Position numbers and translations under genes: made by a program. Shown here piece after piece: positions 49,261 to 60,205 of a stretch of 64,000 nt of DNA. The stretch comes from Pseudoips prasinana (taxonomy: Eukaryota > Arthropoda > Insecta > Lepidoptera > Nolidae), in assembly GCA_951640165.1 (NCBI GenBank), contig OX621266.1, positions 7,440,001-7,504,000 on the forward strand, written 5' to 3'. Positions within the stretch are counted from its first letter, which is position 1. Each line of letters opens with the position of its first letter. The notes under the pieces were generated by a model. That model ran no database searches. It was given only the letters and a program-made list of their open reading frames with translations, and was not told where the DNA came from.

Positions 49261-52200
49261 ACCTGTATTTCAAAAGATATTTGCAATTTTAGATTTTTCA
49301 TCACCCAAACCGAGGTGTAGTGGCGGGTAGTTTCTGCCCATACATTACGTATATCTCAATCCAAAAACATACGATTTCAATAATTCTTTTTGTGTCTATC
49401 GTTTAATATTAGCCCCCCAATATATAAAGTAACTTTGTTTTCATTATAATATACATATATATTTCTAAAATCTACCCTAAACAATAGTTTCTGTGTACTT
49501 TGTACTGAAAACATAGTTTTTGGTCACTTACTTACTATTTTTACATAGTGCATATAGTTTTTATAGTTCTAATATCAAAAACTCAAAGAAACGCATCCGC
49601 CAACACCCTATTTGCGGTTGTAAGACACAGGGTCTTTGAGTTTTTTGATATAATCTCTAACTTTCTACTACAAATTCTAGTTTTTTTGTGATATCTAATT
49701 ATTTTTCTACTCTACCTTAATCTGTTTATTTACTCACCGGTTAGCTCTCGTCGACACGCATCTAACGACACCGCATACACGGTGATAGCATCTGTATTTC
49801 AAAAGATATTTGCAATTTTAGATTTTTCAACACCCAAACCGAGGTGTAGTGGCGGGTAGTTTCTGCCCATACATTACGTATATCCCAATCCAAAAACATA
49901 CGATTTCAATAATTCTTTTTGTGTCTATCGTTTAATATTAGCCCCCCAATATATAAAGTAACTTTTTTTTCATTATAATATACATATATATTTCTAAAAT
50001 CTACCCTAAACAATAGTTTCTGTGTACTTTGTACTGAAAACATAGTTTTTGGTCATTTACTTACTATTTTTACATAGTGCATATAGTTTTTATAGTTCTA
50101 ATATCAAAAACTCAAAGAAACGCATCCGCCAACACCCTATTTGCGGTTGTAAGACACAGGGTCTTTGAGTTTTTTGATATAATCTCTAACTTTCTACTAC
50201 AAATTCTAGTTTTTTTGTGATATCTAATTATTTTTCTACTCTACCTTAATCTGTTTATTTACTCACCGGTTAGCTCTCGTCGACACGCATCTAACGACAC
50301 CGCATACACGGTGATAGCATCTGTATTTCAAAAGATATTTGCAATTTTAGATTTTTCAACACCCAAACCGAGGTGTAGTGGCGGGTAGTTTCTGCCCATA
50401 CATTACGTATATCCCAATCCAAAAACATACGATTTCAATAATTCTTTTTGTGTCTATCGTTTAATATTAGCCCCCCAATATATAAAGTAACTTTTTTTTC
50501 ATTATAATATACATATATATTTCTAAAATCTACCCTAAACAATAGTTTCTGTGTACTTTGTACTGAAAACATAGTTTTTGGTCATTTACTTACTATTTTT
50601 ACATAGTGCATATAGTTTTTATAGTTCTAATATCAAAAACTCAAAGAAACGCATCCGCCAACACCCTATTTGCGGTTGTAAGACACAGGGTCTTTGAGTT
50701 TTTTGATATAATCTCTAACTTTCTACTACAAATTCTAGTTTTTTTGTGATATCTAATTATTTTTCTACTCTACCTTAATCTGTTTATTTACTCACCGGTT
50801 AGCTCTCGTCGAGACGCATCTAACGACACCGCATACACGGTGATAGCACCTGTATTTCAAAAGATATTTGCAATTTTAGATTTTTCATCACCCAAACCGA
50901 GGTGTAGTGGCGGGTAGTTTCTGCCCATACATTACGTATATCTCAATCCAAAAACATACGATTTCAATAATTCTTTTTGTGTCTATCGTTTAATATTAGC
51001 CCCCCAATATATAAAGTAACTTTGTTTTCATTATAATATACATATATATTTCTAAAATCTACCCTAAACAATAGTTTCTGTGTACTTTGTACTGAAAACA
51101 TAGTTTTTGGTCATTTACTTACTATTTTTACATAGTGCATATAGTTTTTATAGTTCTAATATCAAAAACTCAAAGAAACGCATCCGCCAACACCCTATTT
51201 GCGGTTGTAAGACACAGGGTCTTTGAGTTTTTTGATATAATCTCTAACTTTCTACTACAAATTCTAGTTTTTTTGTGATATCTAATTATTTTTCTACTCT
51301 ACCTTAATCTGTTTATTTACTCACCGGTTAGCTCTCGTCGAGACGCATCTAACGACACCGCATACACGGTGATAGCACCTGTATTTCAAAAGATATTTGC
51401 AATTTTAGATTTTTCATCACCCAAACCGAGGTGTAGTGGCGGGTAGTTTCTGCCCATACATTACGTATATCTCAATCCAAAAACATACGATTTCAATAAT
51501 TCTTTTTGTGTCTATCGTTTAATATTAGCCCCCCAATATATAAAGTAACTTTGTTTTCATTATAATATACATATATATTTCTAAAATCTACCCTAAACAA
51601 TAGTTTCTGTGTACTTTGTACTGAAAACATAGTTTTTGGTCATTTACTTACTATTTTTACATAGTGCATATAGTATTTATAGCTCTAATATCAAAAACTC
51701 AAAGAAACGCATCCGCCAACACCCTATTTGCGGTTGTAAGACACAGGGTCTTTGAGTTTTTTGATATAATCTCTAACTTTCTACTACAAATTCTAGTTTT
51801 TTTGTGATATCTAATTATTTTTCTACTCTACCTTAATCTGTTTATTTACTCACCGGTTAGCTCTCGTCGAGACGCATCTAACGACACCGCATACACGGTG
51901 ATAGCACCTGTATTTCAAAAGATATTTGCAATTTTAGATTTTTCAACACCCAAACCGAGGTGTAGTGGCGGGTAGTTTCTGCCCATACATTACGTATATC
52001 TCAATCCAAAAACATACGATTTCAATAATTCTTTTTGTGTCTATCGTTTAATATTAGCCCCCCAATATATAAAGTAACTTTGTTTTCATTATAATATATT
52101 ATAAAAAATTATAGCGCAGAAGGCGCCGTGCAAAAAAGTGAGGTTACGTTGAAAAAGCTTGTGAAATCGCTGTAAAAATGCTATAAATTGAACTACTTAC

Positions 52201-52279
52201 AAAAAAATCCAAGGTTTGGGGGGGTTAGGTTCGTTGGTTTTGGGTTTTTGAAATCGCGGTTTAAAAATATTCACTAAAA

Positions 52280-52346
52280 ATCGGAACGGGATCCTATATG
52301 CGCGAGTGAGGTGTCGAAAGACGCGCCTAGCCGAGATCTATCCGAT
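52280..52346. other. Representative S2 copy of the shared satellite box with short inverted repeat
   Basis: ATCGGA at 52,280-52,285 and TCCGAT at 52,341-52,346 flank the box. On the minus strand the box reads CTCGGCTAGGCGCGTC, then GACACC, then TCGCG. Against an S1 box of the CTCGGTGAGGCGCGTC subtype about 37 of 53 positions match without gaps (hand count). It recurs in every S2 monomer. Confidence 0.8.
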
Positions 52347-55300
52347 AAAAATTATAGCGCAGAAGGCGCCGTGCAAAAAAGTGAGGTTACGTTGAAAAAG
52401 CTTGTGAAATCGCTGTAAAAATGCTATAAATTGAACTACTTACAAAAAAATCCAAGGTTTGGGGGGGTTAGGTTCGTTGGTTTTGGGTTTTTGAAATCGC
52501 GGTTTAAAAATATTCACTAAAAATCGGAACGGGATCCTATATGCGCGAGTGAGGTGTCGAAAGACGCGCCTAGCCGAGATCTATCCGATAAAAATTATAG
52601 CGCAGAAGGCGCCGTGCAAAAAAGTGAGGTTACGTTGAAAAAGCTTGTGAAATCGCTGTAAAAATGCTATAAATTGAACTACTTACAAAAAAATCCAAGG
52701 TTTGGGGGGGTTAGGTTCGTTGGTTTTGGGTTTTTGAAATCGCGGTTTAAAAATATTCACTAAAAATCGGAACGGGATCCTATATGCGCGAGTGAGGTGT
52801 CGAAAGACGCGCCTAGCCGAGATCTATCCGATAAAAATTATAGCGCAGAAGGCGCCGTGCAAAAAAGTGAGGTTACGTTGAAAAAGCTTGTGAAATCGCT
52901 GTAAAAATGCTATAAATTGAACTACTTACAAAAAATCCAAGGTTTGGGGGGGTTAGGTTCGTTGGTTTTGGGTTTTTGAAATCGCGGTTTAAAAATATTC
53001 ACTAAAAATCGGAACGGGATCCTATATGCGCGAGTGAGGTGTCGAAAGACGCGCCTAGCCGAGATCTATCCGATAAAAATTATAGCGCAGAAGGCGCCGT
53101 GCAAAAAAGTGAGGTTACGTTGAAAAAGCTTGTGAAATCGCTGTAAAAATGCTATAAATTGAACTACTTACAAAAAAATCCAAGGTTTGGGGGGGTTAGG
53201 TTCGTTGGTTTTGGGTTTTTGAAATCGCGGTTTAAAAATATTCACTAAAAATCGGAACGGGATCCTATATGCGCGAGTGAGGTGTCGAAAGACGCGCCTA
53301 GCCGAGATCTATCCGATAAAAATTATAGCGCAGAAGGCGCCGTGCAAAAAAGTGAGGTTACGTTGAAAAAGCTTGTGAAATCGCTGTAAAAATGCTATAA
53401 ATTGAACTACTTACAAAAAATCCAAGGTTTGGGGGGGTTAGGTTCGTTGGTTTTGGGTTTTTGAAATTGCGGTTTAAAAATATTCACTAAAAATCGGAAC
53501 GGGATCCTATATGCGCGAGTGAGGTGTCGAAAGACGCGCCTAGCCGAGATCTATCCGATAAAAATTATAGCGCAGAAGGCGCCGTGCAAAAAAGTGAGGT
53601 TACGTTGAAAAAGCTTGTGAAATCGCTGTAAAAATGCTATAAATTGAACTACTTACAAAAAAATCCAAGGTTTGGGGGGGTTAGGTTCGTTGGTTTTGGG
53701 TTTTTGAAATCGCGGTTTAAAAATATTCACTAAAAATCGGAACGGGATCCTATATGCGCGAGTGAGGTGTCGAAAGACGCGCCTAGCCGAGATCTATCCG
53801 ATAAAAATTATAGCGCAGAAGGCGCCGTGCAAAAAAGTGAGGTTACGTTGAAAAAGCTTGTGAAATCGCTGTAAAAATGCTATAAATTGAACTACTTACA
53901 AAAAAATCCAAGGTTTGGGGGGGTTAGGTTCGTTGGTTTTGGGTTTTTGAAATCGCAGTTTAAAAATATTCACTAAAAATCGGAACGGGATCCTATATGC
54001 GCGAGTGAGGTGTCGAAAGACGCGCCTAGCCGAGATCTATCCGATAAAAATTATAGCGCAGAAGGCGCCGTGCAAAAAAGTGAGGTTACGTTGAAAAAGC
54101 TTGTGAAATCGCTGTAAAAATGCTATAAATTGAACTACTTACAAAAAATCCAAGGTTTGGGGGGGTTAGGTTCGTTGGTTTTGGGTTTTTGAAATCGCGG
54201 TTTAAAAATATTCACTAAAAATCGGAACGGGATCCTATATGCGCGAGTGAGGTGTCGAAAGACGCGCCTAGCCGAGATCTATCCGATAAAAATTATAGCG
54301 CAGAAGGCGCCGTGCAAAAAAGTGAGGTTACGTTGAAAAAGCTTGTGAAATCGCTGTAAAAATGCTATAAATTGAACTACTTACAAAAAAATCCAAGGTT
54401 TGGGGGGGTTAGGTTCGTTGGTTTTGGGTTTTTGAAATCGCGGTTTAAAAATATTCACTAAAAATCGGAACGGGATCCTATATGCGCGAGTGAGGTGTCG
54501 AAAGACGCGCCTAGCCGAGATCTATCCGATAAAAATTATAGCGCAGAAGGCGCCGTGCAAAAAAGTGAGGTTACGTTGAAAAAGCTTGTGAAATCGCTGT
54601 AAAAATGCTATAAATTGAACTACTTACAAAAAAATCCAAGGTTTGGGGGGGTTAGGTTCGTTGGTTTTGGGTTTTTGAAATTGCGGTTTAAAAATATTCA
54701 CTAAAAATCGGAACGGGATCCTATATGCGCGAGTGAGGTGTCGAAAGACGCGCCTAGCCGAGATCTATCCGATAAAAATTATAGCGCAGAAGGCGCCGTG
54801 CAAAAAAGTGAGGTTACGTTGAAAAAGCTTGTGAAATCGCTGTAAAAATGCTATAAATTGAACTACTTACAAAAAATCCAAGGTTTGGGGGGGTTAGGTT
54901 CGTTGGTTTTGGGTTTTTGAAATCGCGGTTTAAAAATATTCACTAAAAATCGGAACGGGATCCTATATGCGCGAGTGAGGTGTCGAAAGACGCGCCTAGC
55001 CGAGATCTATCCGATAAAAATTATAGCGCAGAAGGCGCCGTGCAAAAAAGTGAGGTTACGTTGAAAAAGCTTGTGAAATCGCTGTAAAAATGCTATAAAT
55101 TGAACTACTTACAAAAAAATCCAAGGTTTGGGGGGGTTAGGTTCGTTGGTTTTGGGTTTTTGAAATCGCGGTTTAAAAATATTCACTAAAAATCGGAACG
55201 GGATCCTATATGCGCGAGTGAGGTGTCGAAAGACGCGCCTAGCCGAGATCTATCCGATAAAAATTATAGCGCAGAAGGCGCCGTGCAAAAAAGTGAGGTT

Positions 55301-57144
55301 ACGTTGAAAAAGCTTGTGAAATCGCTGTAAAAATGCTATAAATTGAACTACTTACAAAAAATCCAAGGTTTGGGGGGGTTAGGTTCGTTGGTTTTGGGTT
55401 TTTGAAATTGCGGTTTAAAAATATTCACTAAAAATCGGAACGGTATCCTATATGCGCGAGTGAGGTGTCGAAAGACGCGCCTAGCCGAGATCTATCCGAT
55501 AAAAATTATAGCGCAGAAGGCGCCGTGCAAAAAAGTGAGGTTACGTTGAAAAAGCTTGTGAAATCGCTGTAAAAATGCTATAAATTGAACTACTTACAAA
55601 AAAATCCAAGGTTTGGGGGGGTTAGGTTCGTTGGTTTTGGGTTTTTGAAATCGCGGTTTAAAAATATTCACTAAAAATCGGAACGGGATCCTATATGCGC
55701 GAGTGAGGTGTCGAAAGACGCGCCTAGCCGAGATCTATCCGATAAAAATTATAGCGCAGAAGGCGCCGTGCAAAAAAGTGAGGTTACGTTGAAAAAGCTT
55801 GTGAAATCGCTGTAAAAATGCTATAAATTGAACTACTTACAAAAAAATCCAAGGTTTGGGGGGGTTAGGTTCGTTGGTTTTGGGTTTTTGAAATCGCGGT
55901 TTAAAAATATTCACTAAAAATCGGAACGGGATCCTATATGCGCGAGTGAGGTGTCGAAAGACGCGCCTAGCCGAGATCTATCCGATAAAAATTATAGCGC
56001 AGAAGGCGCCGTGCAAAAAAGTGAGGTTACGTTGAAAAAGCTTGTGAAATCGCTGTAAAAATGCTATAAATTGAACTACTTACAAAAAATCCAAGGTTTG
56101 GGGGGGTTAGGTTCGTTGGTTTTGGGTTTTTGAAATCGCGGTTTAAAAATATTCACTAAAAATCGGAACGGGATCCTATATGCGCGAGTGAGGTGTCGAA
56201 AGACGCGCCTAGCCGAGATCTATCCGATAAAAATTATAGCGCAGAAGGCGCCGTGCAAAAAAGTGAGGTTACGTTGAAAAAGCTTGTGAAATCGCTGTAA
56301 AAATGCTATAAATTGAACTACTTACAAAAAAATCCAAGGTTTGGGGGGGTTAGGTTCGTTGGTTTTGGGTTTTTGAAATCGCGGTTTAAAAATATTCACT
56401 AAAAATCGGAACGGGATCCTATATGCGCGAGTGAGGTGTCGAAAGACGCGCCTAGCCGAGATCTATCCGATAAAAATTATAGCGCAGAAGGCGCCGTGCA
56501 AAAAAGTGAGGTTACGTTGAAAAAGCTTGTGAAATCGCTGTAAAAATGCTATAAATTGAACTACTTACAAAAAAATCCAAGGTTTGGGGGGGTTAGGTTC
56601 GTTGGTTTTGGGTTTTTGAAATCGCGGTTTAAAAATATTCACTAAAAATCGGAACGGGATCCTATATGCGCGAGTGAGGTGTCGAAAGACGCGCCTAGCC
56701 GAGATCTATCCGATAAAAATTATAGGGCAGAAGGCGCCGTGCAAAAAAGTGAGGTTACGTTGAAAAAGCTTGTGAAATCGCTGTAAAAATGCTATAAATT
56801 GAACTACTTACAAAAAAATCCAAGGTTTGGGGGGGTTAGGTTCGTTGGTTTTGGGTTTTTGAAATCGCGGTTTAAAAATATTCACTAAAAATCGGAACGG
56901 GATCCTATATTCGCGAGTGAGGTGTCGAAAGACGCGCCTAGCCGAGATCTATCCGATAAAAATTATAGCGCCGAAGGCGCCGTGCAAAAAAGTGAGGTTA
57001 CGTTGAAAAAGCTTGTGAAATCGCTGTAAAAATGCTATAAATTTAACTACTTACAAAAAAATCCAAGGTTTGGGGGGGTTAGGTTCGTTGGTTTTGGGTT
57101 TTTGAAATCGCGGTTTAAAAATATTCACTAAAAATCGGAACGGG

Positions 57145-57202
57145 ATCCTATATGCGCGAGTGAGGTGTCGAAAGACGCGCCTAGCCGAGATCTATCCGAT
57201 AA
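57145..57202. other. Fold-back inversion junction in S2 with the box in the loop
   Basis: The left arm ends AAAATCGGAACGGG at 57,144 and the right arm starts CCCGTTCCGATATTTAG at 57,203. The 58-base loop is exactly one S2 box. Beyond it the array continues in minus orientation. The layout matches the S1 junction at 9,171-9,238. Confidence 0.88.
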
Positions 57203-58875
57203 CCCGTTCCGATATTTAGTGAATATTTTTAAACCGCGATTTCAAAAACCCAAAACCAACGAACCTAACCCCCCCAAACCTTGGATTTTTTTGTAAGTTG
57301 TTCAATTTATAGCATTTTTACAGCGATTTCACAAGCTTTTTCAACGTAACCTCACTTTTTTGCACGGCGCCTTCGGCGCTATAATTTTTATCGGATAGAT
57401 CTCGGCTAGGCGCGTCTTTCGACACCTCACTCGCGAATATAGGATCCCGTTCCGATTTTTAGTGAATATTTTTAAACCGCGATTTCAAAAACCCAAAACC
57501 AACGAACCTAACTCCCCCAAACCTTGGATTTTTTTGTAAGTAGTTCAATTTATAGCATTTTTACAGCGATTTCACAAGCTTTTTCAACGTAACCTCACTT
57601 TTTTGCACGGCGCCTTCTGCCCTATAATTTTTATCGGATAGATCTCGGCTAGGCGCGTCTTTCGACACCTCACTCGCGCATATAGGATCCCGTTCCGATT
57701 TTTAGTGAATATTTTTAAACCGCGATTTCAAAAACCCAAAACCAACGAACCTAACCCCCCCAAACCTTGGATTTTTTTGTAAGTAGTTCAATTTATAGCA
57801 TTTTTACAGCGATTTCACAAGCTTTTTCAACGTAACCTCACTTTTTTGCACGGCGCCTTCTGCGCTATAATTTTTATCGGATAGATCTCGGCTAGGCGCG
57901 TCTTTCGACACCTCACTCGCGCATATAGGATCCCGTTCCGATTTTTAGTGAATATTTTTAAACCGCGATTTCAAAAACCCAAAACCAACGAACCTAACCC
58001 CCCCAAACCTTGGATTTTTTTGTAAGTAGTTCAATTTATAGCATTTTTACAGCGATTTCACAAGCTTTTTCAACGTAACCTCACTTTTTTGCACGGCGCC
58101 TTCTGCGCTATAATTTTTATCGGATAGATCTCGGCTAGGCGCGTCTTTCGACACCTCACTCGCGCATATAGGATCCCGTTCCGATTTTTAGTGAATATTT
58201 TTAAACCGCGATTTCAAAAACCCAAAACCAACGAACCTAACCCCCCCAAACCTTGGATTTTTTTGTAAGTAGTTCAATTTATAGCATTTTTACAGCGATT
58301 TCACAAGCTTTTTCAACGTAACCTCACTTTTTTGCACGGCGCCTTCTGCGCTATAATTTTTATCGGATAGATCTCGGCTAGGCGCGTCTTTCGACACCTC
58401 ACTCGCGCATATAGGATCCCGTTCCGATTTTTAGTGAATATTTTTAAACCGCGATTTCAAAAACCCAAAACCAACGAACCTAACCCCCCCAAACCTTGGA
58501 TTTTTTTGTAAGTAGTTCAATTTATAGCATTTTTACAGCGATTTCACAAGCTTTTTCAACGTAACCTCACTTTTTTGCACGGCGCCTTCTGCGCTATAAT
58601 TTTTATCGGATAGATCTCGGCTAGGCGCGTCTTTCGACACCTCACTCGCGCATATAGGATCCCGTTCCGATTTTTAGTGAATATTTTTAAACCGCGATTT
58701 CAAAAACCCAAAACCAACGAACCTAACCCCCCCAAACCTTGGATTTTTTTGTAAGTAGTTCAATTTATAGCATTTTTACAGCGATTTCACAAGCTTTTTC
58801 AACGTAACCTCACTTTTTTGCACGGCGCCTTCTGCGCTATAATTTTTATCGGATAGATCTCGGCTAGGCGCGTCT
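57203..58875 (-). repeat. Satellite S2 array, minus orientation (~7 monomers)
   Basis: It is the S2 monomer on the opposite strand with the same 242-243-base period. The variants near the inversion mirror those of the plus arm: GCGAATATAGG (57,435) and CTGCCCTATAA (57,617) are the complements of TATATTCGC (56,907) and TATAGGGCAG (56,723), and GGCGCCTTCGGCGC (57,367) mirrors GCGCCGAAGGCGCC (56,968). The mirrored order shows that the minus arm is an inverted copy of the last plus monomers. It ends inside a box at GGCGCGTCTTT. Confidence 0.96.
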
Positions 58876-59149
58876 TTTCGCATTTTTTGATCGTTTCTGT
58901 ATAGCCCTCGGTGAGGCGCGTCCTTGGACACCTCGTTCGCGGTAATCGGACGACAGAAACGTCAAAAAATTGGCATAATAGTTTATTTTCATACAAAATC
59001 TTAACAACAAAATTGCACCTAAGCTCGGGAACATTTCTTTAGAAAACAGTAATTCATCACACAATTTTTTCAATTTTAGCCTTTACATTAAATATTTTTG
59101 TATTGTAATTTGTAATCTGACTATACATAACGCGTGGGCACGAAATAAT
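58876..59149 (-). repeat. Satellite S1 fragment, minus orientation (~0.6 monomer)
   Basis: It starts TCGCATTTTTTGATCG in a shared TTTTCG/TCTTTCG context with S2, includes one type A box and the inverted repeat arms, and ends at CACGAAATAATAAT. It is a short S1 bridge between S2 and S3. Confidence 0.93.
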
Positions 59150-59493
59150 AATATCAAAAACTCAAAGAAACGCATCCGCCAACACCCTATTTGCGGTTGT
59201 AAGACACAGGGTCTTTGAGTTTTTTGATATAATCTCTAACTTTCTACTACAAATTCTAGTTTTTTTGTGATATCTAATTATTTTTCTACTCTACCTTAAT
59301 CTGTTTATTTACTCACCGGTTAGCTCTCGTCGAGACGCATCTAACGACACCGCATACACGGTGATAGCACCTGTATTTCAAAAGATATTTGCAATTTTAG
59401 ATTTTTCATCACCCAAACCGAGGTGTAGTGGCGGGTAGTTTCTGCCCATACATTACGTATATCTCAATCCAAAAACATACGATTTCAATAATT
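59150..59493 (+). repeat. Satellite S3 partial monomer (~344 bp)
   Basis: It begins at AATATCAAAAACTCAAAG, which is the left arm of the S3 hairpin, includes both box-like segments, and ends at CGATTTCAATAATT, where GC-rich retrotransposon sequence begins. No other S3 monomer is attached here. Confidence 0.94.
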
Positions 59494-60205
59494 AGGACCG
59501 CCTCTACGCCTCTTACCTAGAGGCAAAGACGGTCCTCAAGTCGGAAATGTGCGCCGCCGAGGACTCGGCAAAGGCCGAGATGCTGGAGGGCCTCGACAGG
59601 GATCCGTTTGGGAGGCCGAATAAGCAGGCGCGGAGCCAGCTGCGCCCTTACGGTCCCCCATTAGCGGAGACCCTAGAGCCGGCGTTGCTGGATGGGGTGG
59701 TTCGGTCACTGTTTCCGCGCAGGACCGACTTCACCCCACCAACGATGAACCCCCCGCTGGGGGGGGTGGTGGCTTCGCCGGAGGAGGAGGTGCCTCCAGT
59801 GTCGGTGGAGGAATTTCGCGCGGGGGTTCTGTCCCTCCGCGCGAAGAAGACGGCCCCTGGACCAGATGGCGTCCCCGCACGGGTGGTGGCCATCGCAGCG
59901 TCCTTCATGGAGCAGAGGTTTCGGGACCTCTTCAGCGCGTGCCTGACGGCTGGGAGGTTCCCGAAGATCTGGAAGGAGGGGCAGCTTTGCCTGCTCCGGA
60001 AGGAGGGACGCCCGGTGGACTCCCCCTCGGCATACCGGCCCATCGTTCTGCGGGATCGGATGAGGTCGGTAAATTGTTCGAGGGGATCATCGCCACCCGG
60101 CTAAATAGCCAGTTGCGGGAGTTAGGGCCAGACCTGTCGGACGCCCAGTTCGGGTTCCGACAAGGGCGTTCGACGGTCGATGCGTTGGCTGTTGAGGTGG
60201 CGTAG
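59494..60205 (+). pseudogene. Stray ORF2 fragment of an R1-clade retrotransposon
   Basis: The segment matches 62,852-63,540 of the element downstream (offset 3358). The frame reads YASYLEAKTVLKSEMCAAED, then RRTDFTPPTMNPPLGG, EEVPPVSVEEFRAGVLSLRA, APGPDGVPARVV and AYRPIVL, which is the linker and N-terminal reverse transcriptase. A five-base gain at about 60,051-60,060 (TTCTGCGGGATCGGATGAGG against TTCTGCTCGATGAGG) breaks the frame; FGFRQGRSTVDA then follows in a second frame. Similarity ends near 60,186, and an in-frame TAG at 60,203 precedes gag-like sequence. Either this is an older R1 copy truncated at both ends, or a rearranged piece of the same element. Confidence 0.88.

Larger units (their letters stand above)
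48894..52101 (+). repeat. Satellite S3 array 2 (six full 529-bp monomers plus ~34 bp)
   Basis: Monomer starts (TATAAAGTAACTTTG or TATAAAGTAACTTTT) lie at 48,894, 49,423, 49,952, 50,481, 51,010, 51,539 and 52,068, an exact 529-bp period. Monomers 2 and 3 share private variants (GTCGACACGC, GATAGCATCTG, ATTTTTCAACACC and TATCCCAATCC), so even here there is sub-structure. The array stops after TTCATTATAATATATTATAAA where S2 begins. Confidence 0.96.
52102..57202 (+). repeat. Satellite S2 array, plus orientation (~21 monomers of ~243 bp)
   Basis: The word ATAGCGCAGAAGGCGCC recurs at 52,111, 52,354, 52,597, 52,840, 53,082 and onward, with period 242-243 (the one-base change is the length of an A run before TCCAAGG). 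Each monomer carries GTTTGGGGGGGTTAGG, a BamHI-like GGGATCCTATATGCGCG, and the box (GAGGTGTCGAAAGACGCGCC). Most monomers are nearly identical; variants include AAATTGCGG, GAACGGTATCC (55,441), TATAGGGCAG (56,723) and TATATTCGCGAG (56,907). It starts directly after S3 and ends at a fold-back. Confidence 0.97.

Noticed and set aside
48894..52101. S1, S2 or S3 as a CRISPR array.
   Set aside because: The repeats are whole 243-530-bp monomers in direct contact, with no short repeat-spacer pattern, in a eukaryotic context.
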